The notes under the pieces are model-generated. The model did no database searches. It was not told where the DNA came from and saw only the letters and a list, made by a program, of their open reading frames with translations. 64,000 nt of DNA from Cichorium intybus. Lineage: Eukaryota > Streptophyta > Magnoliopsida > Asterales > Asteraceae. The stretch lies in assembly GCA_023525715.1 (NCBI GenBank), contig CM042012.1:52162504-52226503 (forward strand), given 5' to 3'. Shown here one piece after another: positions 21,992 through 33,517 of the stretch. Position numbers and translations under genes: made by a program. The stretch's first letter is position 1. Each line of letters opens with the position of its first letter.

Positions 21992-24654
21992 TTAATATAT
22001 GGCTTATATTTACAAGTAGGTAAGACAGTAAAATCAATGAAATATTGTAATGTCAAAATTAAAAATTACTTAATAATTCTAGTTTATATAGACCCATGAC
22101 ATCCAAATTTTTGCATGACACTATACAGATATAAAACTATAATAGAGAATTTAGGAATTTATAGATAGAATGTAAGCCATTATAAATAAAAGTTTCTCGA
22201 CATATATTTTATAAATTGAACGGTTTGCATGTCTAAGTTACTTCAAAAATACTAACCAATACAAATAGCAATGATCAACATGGAAACTTGGTAAGGACTT
22301 CTAGATTGAACCATTTTATATGTTTGTTAAATGAAAATAGATAGTGGGTACTGAAGTTATATATATCACTAAAGGTTAAGTGGTACATAAATATAGTTTA
22401 TGTGAATAGATAAACATGGCAAAAGAATTATAACAATTACAATGCATTTAGTTCATATCAATTGCTTCAAAAGATTTACTTAGAATGCAACTCGGGAATA
22501 CCTTTTATTTGAAAATCTTGATTACGATTAATTTGAAAAATATATTTTCAGTAAACTCTTGGGTAATAAAGTTGAGTCCATATTTATGGTCATTTTTCTT
22601 CAATTACTAGAACACCTAGTATATATATATAGAAAACTGAACATATAAAACCCAAAGTATGACCATTGCCATACACCCCAAATTGTCGTTGGAGCATGTT
22701 AAAGATGGTCTCGGAGTTTGGTAAAGTCCTTAAATTTAGTTCAAACCATTCCTAGGATGAAGACAACCATTTTCATCGACTTGAAATGGTCAAATAAATT
22801 ATAAAACTTAGTTATACATCCCAAATAACACTAAATTTAATCATTAAAAACTTTTACCGACAAACTACAAGAGAGATAAAAAAAATTTAACTTCCACATT
22901 CTTCAAGTAAGTTCTGAAGTTTTGTTTGCTTGATCAAATTAACGCAAATAGAATTTGATTAACATACAGTTTATTGTATCTCATGATTTCAAACTAGATT
23001 ATACATTTATGTTGATCATCGACTAATATAATCAATTCCATCACATAATCTAGGTACATAGTCCTCATGTGAATTCCATATCATCGTTATAAGTTTGAAA
23101 TTAATCGAACGGAAAATTCAAGTTTACATGCATTTCGCTTTGGATTAATTAACATCATTTGGTATCCAAAAAACATATTTTTAAATTAATATGACAAAAA
23201 ATTCATGATCTATGGTCCGAAGAATATTAATTCCTCAATATAGGGTTCATAACGTCCCAAAATGTACAATTAAACTTCAACTAAGAAATAGTAGAAAAGG
23301 TTGATGATAGATTGACGAAGTATTGATGAAACCTAAATTCAAAACTCAATTAAATATAAAAACCACCAAAGGATTTTAGATTCTAGAAAGTAGCAAAAAC
23401 CTAGGTTACAACTTATAAGAAAATAGGTAGTAATTCTACCTTCTAATTCTTCTATGAGCCGGCCATAGTTTAAAATCATTAAATGTTATTAAAAATCTAT
23501 TACGACGTTCTTTCAAAAGTCAAATAACCAATCTCCACCTCCATCAACACTCAAGCTTTTTCATCACAAGTGAGGTGGAAAGAGAGTTTAAGCTCTAATC
23601 ATTTATCAAGAGAGGGATTAAACCTCTTAAGTTCCCTTCCTTGTCACTTGACCAATAATTCGTCATAACGAATCTCCAAAGCTTGCTACGTGAACGCTAA
23701 CCATAACTTTTTAACATTTGACTTAAAATATAAATTAATTATTGAAATTATTAAATTTATTCACATTTTGACCATTCTAGATTATTCTTATTACCAATTT
23801 GTTTTATTTATTTAGTTTAATGAATTTTAAATTAGCCCTAAATTTTGATGTAAAGGTCTCCCTTTGAGTTTCTTTTTAGTTTCTGTAGCGCGAAAATCAC
23901 ATCATAATGACAATAAGTTGTTTGTAATATGTAACATGTCGAAAAGTAAAAAAAAATTCATTACCACGTGTCGTTAAATCGGTCGCTTTTACCAAGGGCA
24001 AAGCTACAAAGTTTATTTTTCATCAATAGTAGAAGTACGACAGCCATTAATGTGCATTAATTTGAACAACATAAATTCGTTTTGCAATCCCATCGAGGCA
24101 TCCTAGAAATGCATAAGCTCCTAGGTTCGGGGTAATTATTTTTATAATCTACTTTGTTGTTTAAAAATGAAGTACAACAGTTTATGTCCTCTAGAAAATA
24201 CCAAGCATATTAGAGTAAAAACTATAATTTCTTGTTTATCTAAGGATAAAATATTTTTTATTAGCTTATGGAAAATTGTCATTCATTTCTTTAGTTTCTT
24301 TGAGGTTCGCTTTTTATTTTCTATTAGGACCGGGTCATATTTTCTCCAATTTTGATTTCACTTCAAGCTTGTAGAGAACTGTCACCATGCTTTGCTAACT
24401 ACAAAAATTCATGGGATTTCAAATCCTTCAAAGCAAACTAATATTTGAGCTACTCATGGAATTTAAAGGACATACTAGCATCAGAGGATATAACATAACA
24501 CATTACCATATTGTATTATGCAAAAATTATGGTTAATAGGAGTTACAATCATTTATCACTGCTTAATTTCACACTATAAATAAGAAATCAAAAGATCTCT
24601 TATATCCTCTAATTACGTATGTAACTTCTAATAAAAAGGAGATCCACATACGTT
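21992..24654. other. array spacer upstream of copy 3
   Basis: Closely matches 15459-18070, as expected for X'. Has CACGTG at about 23966. No gene seen. Confidence 0.6.
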
Positions 24655-24876
24655 TTAGCATAGGCAATGACAAAGATTGTGGTCCCATGTTCTACAATGC
24701 CCACCCTTTCCATTACTGCAGTTTTCCATGCAATATTTGTCACAATTTTGCATATCATGTAGTTTATTTGCATTACATTCCATTTGAACATCGTGACAAC
24801 ACTTATCGGCAGCCATGAGTGGTCTCCAACATTGTGCTGCAAAAAACGCCAACAAAATACTTAAAAAAGATTGCAT
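24655..24876 (-). CDS. secreted defensin-like peptide, copy 4 (intact)
   Basis: Duplicate partner of copy 2 in X'. Full 73 residues and all ten cysteines. It differs from copy 2 at residues 2 (Gln), 46 (Asp) and 59 (Gly). Gly59 gives a gamma-core-like G-x-C-x7-C (59-69). Signal peptide MQSFLSILLAFFAA then CWRPLMAA. Single exon, TATATAAA 92 bp upstream. Confidence 0.75.
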   Translation of the reverse strand: MQSFLSILLAFFAAQCWRPLMAADKCCHDVQMECNANKLHDMQNCDKYCMENCSNGKGGHCRTWDHNLCHCLC

Positions 24877-27452
24877 TTAATATATGGCTTATATATGCAA
24901 GTATGTAAGACAGTAAAATCAATGAAATATTGCAATTTCAAAATTAAGAATAACTTAATAATTCTAGTTTATATAGACCCATGATATTCAAATTTGTGCA
25001 TGACACTATACACATATAAAACTATAATAGAGAATTTAGGAATGCATATATGGAATGTAAGCCATTATAACTAAAATTTTCTCGACATATATTATATAAA
25101 TTGAACGGTTTGGATATCTAATTTACTTCAAAAATACTAACCAATACAAATCACAACGATCAACATGAAAAGTTAGTAAGGAATTCTAAATTGAACCACT
25201 TTATATGTTTGTTGAGTGAAATTAAATAGTGGGTGGTAAAGTTATATGTATCAGTAAAACAATTAAAACAATTACAATGCATTTAGTTCATATCTCTACA
25301 TTCCACAAATGATTAATCAATTTTGTAAATACAAATTAAAACATACCAATGGCTTCACAAGGTTTACTAAGAATGCAACTCGGGAATACGTTTTATTTGA
25401 AAAAATTAATTACGATTAATTTGAGAAATATATATTTTTAGTTACTTTTTTGGGTAATAAAGTCGAGTCCGTATTTATGGTCAATTTCTTCAATTACTAG
25501 AACATCTAGTATATATAAAACTGACCATATAAAACCCAAAGTATGAACCCAACAATGGTTTGCCATACACCCCAAATTGGCATTGGAGCGTGTTAAAGAT
25601 GGTCTCGAAGTTTGGTAAAGTCCATAAATTTAGTTCAAACATTCCTTGGATGAACCCAACCATTTTCAACTCATTTACATGGTCAAAAAATTCTAAAACC
25701 ATTTTATACATCCCAAATATCACTAAATTTAATCACCAAAAACTTTTACCGACAATATAATTAACATATGATTTATTGTATTTCAAGATTTCAAACTAGA
25801 TTATACATTTATGGTGACAATCGACTAATATAATCAATTCCAACACATAATCTAGGTACATAGTCCTCAAGTGAATTCCATATCATCGTTATAAGTTTGA
25901 AATTAATCGAACGTAAATTTCAAATTTACTTGCATTTCATTTTGGATTAATAAACCTCATTTGGTATTCAAAAACACATTTCTAAATTAATATGACCAGA
26001 AATTCATGATCTATGGTCCCAAGAATATTAATTCCTCAACATAGGGTTTGTAACGTCCCAAAATACACAATTAAACTTCAAATAAGAAATAGTAGAAGAA
26101 GTTGATGATAGATTACGAAGTATTGGTGAAACCCAAATTCAAAACTCAATTAAACATCCAACCCACCAAAGGATTTTGGATTCTAGAAAGTAGCAAAACC
26201 CTTGGTTACAACTTATAAGAAAATAGGTAGAAATTCTACCTTCTAATTCTTCTATGACACGTCCATAGTTTACAATCATTAAATGTTATTAAAAATCTAT
26301 TACGACGTTCTTTCTAAAGTCAAATAACCAATCTCCACTTCCATCAAATCTCTAGTTCGATCATCACAAGTGAGGTGGAAAGAGAGCTTAAGCTCTAATC
26401 ATTTGTCAATAGAGGTATTAAACCTCTTAAGTTTCGTTCCTTGTCATTTGACCAACAATTGGCCATAGCCACTAAGGAACCTCCAAAGCTTGCTAAATGA
26501 ACGCCAACCAAAAAATTTTAATATTTAACTTAAAATATAAATTAATTATTGAAATTATTAAATTTATTTACATTTTGACCATTCTAGATTATTCTTATTA
26601 CCTATTTGTTTTATAAATTTAGTTAAATGAATTTTAAATTACCCCTAAACTTTTTGATGTCAAGGTCTCACTTTGAGTTTCTTCTTAGCTTCTGTAGCGT
26701 GAAAATCACATCATAATGACAATCAGTTGGTTGTGATATATAACATGTCGAAAAGTAAAAAAAGAATTCATTACCACGTGTCGTTATATCGGTTGCTTTT
26801 ATCGAGGGCAAAGCTACAAAGCTTATTTTTCATCAATAGTAGAAGTACTGTAGCCATTAATTTGAACAAAATAAATTGGTTTTGCAATCCCATCGAGCCA
26901 TCCTACAAATGCATAAGCTCCTAGGTTCGGGGTAATTATTTTTACAATCTACTTTGTTGTTTAAAAAGGAAGTACAACAGTTTATGTCCTATAGAAAATA
27001 CCAAGCATACTAGAGTAAAACCTTTAATTTCTTGTTTATCAAAAGAAAAAATATTTTTATTAGCTTATGGAAATTGTCATTCATTTATTTAGTTTCTTTG
27101 AGGTTCCCTTTTTATTTTCTATTAGGACCGGTTCATATTTTCTCAAATTTTGATTTCTCTTCAAGCTTGTAGAGAACTGTCACCATGTTTTGATAACTAC
27201 AATAATTCATGGGATTTCAAATCCTTCAAAGCAAACTAATATTTGAGTTACTCATGGAATTTAAAGGACATACGAGTATCAAAATATATAACATAACAGA
27301 ATACCATATTGTATTATTCAAAAATTATGGTTAATAGGAGTTACAATCATTTATCACTCCTTAATTTCAGACTATAAATAAGAAATCAAAAGATCTCATA
27401 TATCCTTTAGTTACGTATGTAACTTCTAATAAAAAGGAAATCCGCATACGTT
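24877..27452. other. array spacer upstream of copy 4
   Basis: Spans the end of X' (25157) and original array. It lacks part of the block around ACCGACAAACTAC...TTAATTAAC near 25756 that other units have, making this the shortest unit. Short frames at 25490-25760 on both strands are not conserved and are not called. Confidence 0.55.
24968..24975 (-). promoter_or_regulatory. TATA box of copy 4
   Basis: TATATAAA, 92 bp before the ATG. Confidence 0.6.
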
Positions 27453-27674
27453 TTAGCATAGGCAATGACAAAGATTGTGGTCCCATGTTCTACAATGCCC
27501 ACCCTTTCCGTTACTGCAGTTTTCCATGCAATATTTGTCACAATTTTGCATATCATGTAGTTTATTTGCATTACATTCCATTTTAACATCGTGACAACAC
27601 TTATCGGCAGCCACGAGTGGTCTCCAACATTGTGCTGCAAAAAACGCCAACAAAATACTTAAAAAACAATGCAT
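27453..27674 (-). CDS. secreted defensin-like peptide, copy 5 (intact)
   Basis: Closest to the apparent consensus of the right-hand array: His2, Cys3, Val21, Lys31, Asp46 and Gly59. All ten mature cysteines and the HCLC end are present. Hydrophobic stretch FLSILLAFFAA with likely cleavage after VAA. No coding defect, and the promoter box is intact. Confidence 0.75.
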   Translation of the reverse strand: MHCFLSILLAFFAAQCWRPLVAADKCCHDVKMECNANKLHDMQNCDKYCMENCSNGKGGHCRTWDHNLCHCLC

Positions 27675-30376
27675 TTAATATATGGCTTATATATACAAGT
27701 AGGTAAGATAGTAAAATCAATGAAATATTGTAATTTCAAAACTAAGAATTAATTAATAATTCTAGTTTATATAGACCCATGATATCCTAATTTTTGCAAG
27801 ACACTATGCACATATCAAAACTAAAATAGAGAATTTAGGAATTTATATATGGAATGTAAGCCATTATAAATAAAATTTTCTCGACATATATTTATAAATT
27901 GAACGATTTGGATATCTAAGTTACTTCAAAAATACCAACCAATGCAAATCAAAACGATCAACATGAAAACTTGGTAAGGACTTCTAGATTGAACCATTTT
28001 GTATGGTTGTTGAGTGAAAATAGATAGTAGGTACTCAGGTTATATGTATCACTAAAGGTTATGTGGTATATAAATATAGTTTATGTGAATAGATAAACAT
28101 GGCAAATTAATTATAACAATTACAATGCATTTAGTTCATATCTCTACATTCCACAAATGATAAATCAATTTTGTAAATACAAATTAAAACGTACCAATGG
28201 CTTCAAAAGGTTTACTAAGAATGCACCTCGAGAATACCTTTTATTTGAAAAGCTTAATTACGATTAATTTGATAAATATATTTTCAGTTAGTTTTTGGGT
28301 AATAAAGTCGAGTCCATATTTATGGTCATTTTCGTCAATTACTAGAACAACTAGTATATCTAAAACTGAACATATAAAACCCAAAGTATGAACACTACAA
28401 TGGTCTGCCATACACCCCAAATTGGGTTGGAGCGTGTTTAAGATGGTCTCGAAGTTTGGTAAAGTCCATAAATTTAGTTCAAACCATTCCTAGGATGAAC
28501 CCAACCATTATCAACGCATTGACATGGTCAAAAAATTCTAAAATTATTTTATACATCCCAAATATCATTAAATTTAATCATCAAAAACTTTTACCGACAA
28601 ACTACAATAGAGATATAAAAAATTACCTTCCACGTTGTTCAAGTAAGTTCTGAAGTTTTGTTTGCTTGTTCAAATTACAACAAATAGAATTTAATTAACA
28701 TACGGTTTATTGTATTTCATGATTTCAAACTAGATTATACATTTATGGTGAGAATCGACTAATATGATCAATTCCAACACATAATATAGGCACATAGTCC
28801 TCAAGTGAATTCCATATCCTCGTTATAAGTTTGAAATTAATCAAACGTAAATTTCAAATTTACTTGCATTTCATTTTGGATTAATAAACCTCATTTGGTA
28901 TTCAAAAACACATTTATAAATTAATATGACCACAAATTCATGATCTATGGTCCCAAGAATATTAATTCCTCAACATAGGGTTCGTAACATCCCAAAATTC
29001 ACAATTAAACTTCAAATAAGAAATAGTAGAAGAAGTTGATGATAGATTGACGAAGTATTGGTGAAACCTAAATTCAAAACACAATTAAACATCCAAACCA
29101 CCAAAGGATTTTGGATTCTGGAAAGTAGCAAAACCCTTGGTTACAACTTATAAGAAAATAAGTATTAATTTTACCTTCTAATTCTTCTATGAGACGTCCA
29201 TAGTTTACAATCATTAAATGTTATTAAAAAGCTATTACGACGTTCTTTCAAAAGTCAAATAACCAATCTCCACTTCCATCAACTCTCTAGTTCGATCATC
29301 ACAAGTGAGGTGGAAAGAGAGCTTAAGCTCTAATCATTTGTCAATAGAGGTATTAAACCTCGTAAGTTCCATTCCTTGTCATTTGACGAATAATTAGCCA
29401 AAACCACTAAGGAACCTCCAAAGCTTGCTAAGTGAACGCTAACCACAACTTTTTAACATTTAACTTAAATTGAAATTATTAAATTTGTTTACATTTTGAC
29501 CATTCTAGATTATTCTTATTACCTATTTGTTTTATTTATTTAGTTTAATGAATTTTAAATTAGCCCTAAATATTTTGATGTCAAGGTCTCCCTTTGAGTT
29601 TCTTCTTAGTTTCTGTAGCACGAAAATCACATCATAATGACAATCAGTTGGTTGTTATATATAACATGTCGAAAAGTAAAAAAAGAATTCATTACCACGT
29701 GTCATTATATCAGTTGCTTTTATCGAGGGCAAAGCTTCAAAGCTTATTTTTCATCAATAGTAGAAGTACTGTAGCCATTAATTTGAACAAAATAAATTGG
29801 TTTTGCAATCCCATCGAGGCATCCTACAAATGCATAAGCTCCTAGGTTCGGGGTAATTATTTTTACAATCTACTTTGTTGTTTAAAAAGGAAGTACAACT
29901 GTTTATGTCCTATAGAAAATACCAAGCATATTAGAGTAAAACCTTTAATTTCTTGTTTATCAAAAGATAAAATATTTTTTATTAGCTTATGGAAATTGTC
30001 ATTCATTTCTTTAGTTTCTTTAAGGTTCCCTTTTTATTTTCTATTAGGACCGGTTCATATTTTCTCAAATTTTGATTTCTCTTCAAGCTTGCAGAGTGCT
30101 GTCATCATGTTTTGATAACTACAAAAATTCATGGGATTTCAAATCCTTCAAAGCAAACTAATATTTGTGTTACTCATGGAATTTAAAAGACATACTGATA
30201 CATCAGAATATATAACATAACAGAATACCTTATTGTATTATTCAAAAATTATGGTTAATAGGAGTTACAATCATTTATCACTCCTTAATTTCACACTATA
30301 AATAAGAAATCAAAAGTTTTCATATATCCTTTAGATATGTATGTAATTTCTAATGAAAAGGAGATCCGCATACGTT
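27675..30376. other. array spacer upstream of copy 5
   Basis: Standard spacer. No gene seen. Confidence 0.6.
27766..27773 (-). promoter_or_regulatory. TATA box of copy 5
   Basis: TATATAAA, 92 bp before the ATG. Confidence 0.6.
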
Positions 30377-30598
30377 TTAGCATAGGCAATGACAAAGATT
30401 GTGGTCCCATGTTCTACAGTGCCCACCCTTTCCGTTACTGCAGTTTTCCATGCAATATTTGTAACAATTTTTCATATCATGTAGTTTATTTGCATTACAT
30501 TCCATTTTAACATCGTGACAACACTTATAGGCAGCCACGACTGGTCTCCAACAATGTGCTGCAAAAAACGCCAACAAAATACTTAAAAAACAATGCAT
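30377..30598 (-). CDS. secreted defensin-like peptide, copy 6 (intact, divergent)
   Basis: The most changed intact copy of the central array: His15 and Val20 in the signal region, Tyr24 at the mature start, Lys43 and Tyr46 before Cys49. All ten cysteines are kept. The TATA box at 30690-30697 keeps its position although flanking bases differ (CAAGTTTATATAG). Changed residues between fixed cysteines are typical of fast-evolving secreted peptides, but drift is not excluded. Confidence 0.75.
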   Translation of the reverse strand: MHCFLSILLAFFAAHCWRPVVAAYKCCHDVKMECNANKLHDMKNCYKYCMENCSNGKGGHCRTWDHNLCHCLC

Positions 30599-33294
30599 TT
30601 AATATATGGCTTATGCATAGAAGTAGGTAAGATAGTAAAATCAATGAAATATTGTAATTTCAAAACTAAGAATTAGTTAATAATTCAAGTTTATATAGAC
30701 CCATGATATCCTAATTTTTGCAAGACACTATGCACATATCAAAACTAAAATAGAGAATTTAGGAATTTATATATGGAATATAAGCCATTATAAATAAAAT
30801 TTTCTCGACATATATTTATAAATTGAACGGGTTGGATATCAAAGTTACTTCAAAAATACTAACCAATACAAATCAAAACGATCAACATGAAAACTTGGTA
30901 AGGACTTCTAGATTGAACCATTTTATATGTTTTTTGAATGAAAATAGATAGTGGGTACTCAGGTTATATGTATCACTACAGGTTATGTGGTATATAAATA
31001 TTGTTTATTTGAATAGATAAACATGGCAAATCAATTATAACAATTACGATGCATTTAGTTCATATCTCTACATTCCACAAATGATAAATCAATTTTGTAA
31101 ATACAAATTAAAACGTACCAATGGCTTCAAAAGGTTTACTAAGAATGCACCTCCGGAATACCTTTTATTTGAAAAGCTTAATTACGATTAATTTGATAAA
31201 TATATTTTCAGTTAGTTTTTGGGTAATAAAGTCGAGTCCATATTTATGGTCATTTTCTTCAATTACTAGAACAGCTAGTATATCTAAAACTGAACATATA
31301 AAACCCAAAGTATGAACACTACAATGGTTTGCCATACACCCCAAATTGGGTTGGAGCGTGTTTAAGATGGTCTCGAAGTTTGGTAAAGTCCATAAATTTA
31401 GTTCAAACCTTTCCTAGGATGAACCCAACCATTTTCAACGCATTGACATGGTCAAAAAATTCTAAAATTATTTTTTACATCCCAAATATCACTAAATTTA
31501 ATCATCAAAAACTTTTAGCGACAAACTACAATAGAGATATAAAAAATTACCTTCCGCGTTGTTCAAGTAAGTTCTGAAGTTTTGTTTGCTTGTTCAAATT
31601 ACAACAAATAGAATTTAATTAACATACGGTTTATTGTATTTCATGATTTCAAACTAGATTATACTAATATAATCAATTCCAACACATAATCTAGGCACAT
31701 AGTCCTCAAGTGAATTCCATATAATCGTTATAAGTTTGAAATTAATCGAACGTGAAATTCAAATTTACTTGCATTTCATTTTGGATTAATAAACCTCATT
31801 TGGTATTCAAAAACACATTTCTAAATTAATATGACCAGAAATTCATGATCTATGGTCCCAAGAATATTAATTCCTCAACATAGGGTTCGTAACATCCCAA
31901 AATTCACAATTAAACTTCAAATAAGAAATAGTAGAAGAAGTTGATGATAGATTGACGAAGTATTGGTGAAACCTAAATTCAAAACACAATTAAACATCCA
32001 AACCACCAAAGGATTTTGGATTCTGGAAAGTAGCAAAACCCTTGGTTACAACTTATAAGAAAATCATTATTAATTCTACCTTCTAATTCTTCTATGAGAC
32101 GTCCATAGTTTACAATCATTAAATGTTATTAAAAAGCTATTACGACGTTCTTTCAAAAGTCAAATAACCAATCTCCACTTCCATCAACTCTCTAGTTCGA
32201 TCATCACAAGTGAGGTGGAAAGAGAGCTTCAGCTCTAATCATTTGTCAATAGAGGTATTAAACCTCTTAAGTTCCATTCCTTGTCATTTGACGAATAATT
32301 GGCCATAACCACTAAGGAAAATCCAAAGCTTGCTAAGTGAACGCTAACCATAACTTTTTAACATGTAACTTCAAATATAAATTCATTATTGAAATTATTA
32401 AATTTATTTACATTTTGACCATTCTAGATTATTCTTATTACCTATTTGTTTTATTTATTTAGTTTAATGAATTTTAAATTAGCCCTAAATTTTTTGATGT
32501 CAAGGTCTCCCTTTGAGTTTCTTCTTAGTTTCTGTAGCGCGAAAATCACATCATAATGACAATCAGTTGGTTGTTATATATAACATGTCGAAAAGTAAAA
32601 AATAAAATTCATTACCACGTGTCATTATATCGGTTGCTTTTATCGAGGGCAAAGCTACAAAGCTTATTTTTCATCAATAGTAGAAGTACTGTAGCCATTA
32701 ATTTGAACAAAATAAATTGGTTTTGCAATCCCATCGAGGCATCCTACAAATGCATAAGCTCCTTGGTTCGAGGTAATTCTTTTTACAATCTACTTTATTG
32801 TTTAAAAAGGAAGTACAACAGTTTATGTCCTATAGAAAATACCAAGCATATTAGAGTAAAACCTTTAATTTATTGTTTATCAAAAGATAAAATATTTTTT
32901 ATTAGCTTATGGAAATTGCCATTCATTTCTTTAGTTTCTTTGAGGTTCCCTTTTTATTTTCAATTAGGACCGGTTCATATTTTCTCAAATTTTGATTTCT
33001 CTTCAAGCTTGTAGAGAACTGTCACCAAGTTTTGATAACTACAAAAATTCATGGGATTTCAAATCCTTCAAAGCAAACTAATATTTGAGTTACTCATGGA
33101 ATTTAAAGGACATACCAGTATCAGAATATATAACATAACAGAATACCATATTGTATTATTCAAAAATTATGGTTAATAGGAGTTACAATCATTTATCACT
33201 CCTTAATTTCACACTATAAATAAGAAATCAAAAGATCTCTTATATCCTTTAGTTATGTATGTAACTTCTAAAAAAAAGGAGATACGCATACGTT
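30599..33294. other. array spacer upstream of copy 6
   Basis: Standard spacer with a small deletion near 31662 (the ATTTATGGTGAGAATCG block is missing). No gene seen. Confidence 0.6.
30690..30697 (-). promoter_or_regulatory. TATA box of copy 6
   Basis: TATATAAA, 92 bp before the ATG. Confidence 0.6.
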
Positions 33295-33517
33295 TTAGCA
33301 TAGGCAATGACAAAGATTGTGGTCCCATGTTCTACAATGCCCACCCTTTCCGTTACTGCAGTTTTCCATGCAATATTTGTCACAATTTTGCATATCATGT
33401 AGTTTATTTGCATTACATTCCATTTTAACATCGTGACAACACTTATCGGCAGCCACGAGTGGTCTCCAACATTGTGCTGCAAAAAAACGCCAACAAAATA
33501 CTTAAAAAACAATGCAT
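33295..33517 (-). pseudogene. defensin-like peptide gene copy 7, A7 frameshift
   Basis: 223 bp. The run in GCTGCAAAAAACGCC (plus strand) has seven A instead of six, breaking the frame after residue 12 in the signal peptide and giving a stop after about 24 residues. The rest still encodes the ten-cysteine domain. Either a true pseudogene or a homopolymer error in the assembly. The 104-codon frame at 33249-33563 is the shifted reading of this gene, not a new protein. Confidence 0.75.

Larger units (their letters stand above)
18575..25157. repeat. large tandem duplication, copy X'
   Basis: Second copy of 7686-18574 without the hAT. It starts in LINE sequence at GATC and ends at the equivalent spacer point CACAAC|GATCAAC, where the original array resumes. 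It holds the LINE fragment, the LTR element and gene copies 3 and 4. Confidence 0.8.

Noticed and set aside
25490..25760. Opposed short frames in the spacer of unit 4
   Set aside because: Not maintained in neighbouring units.
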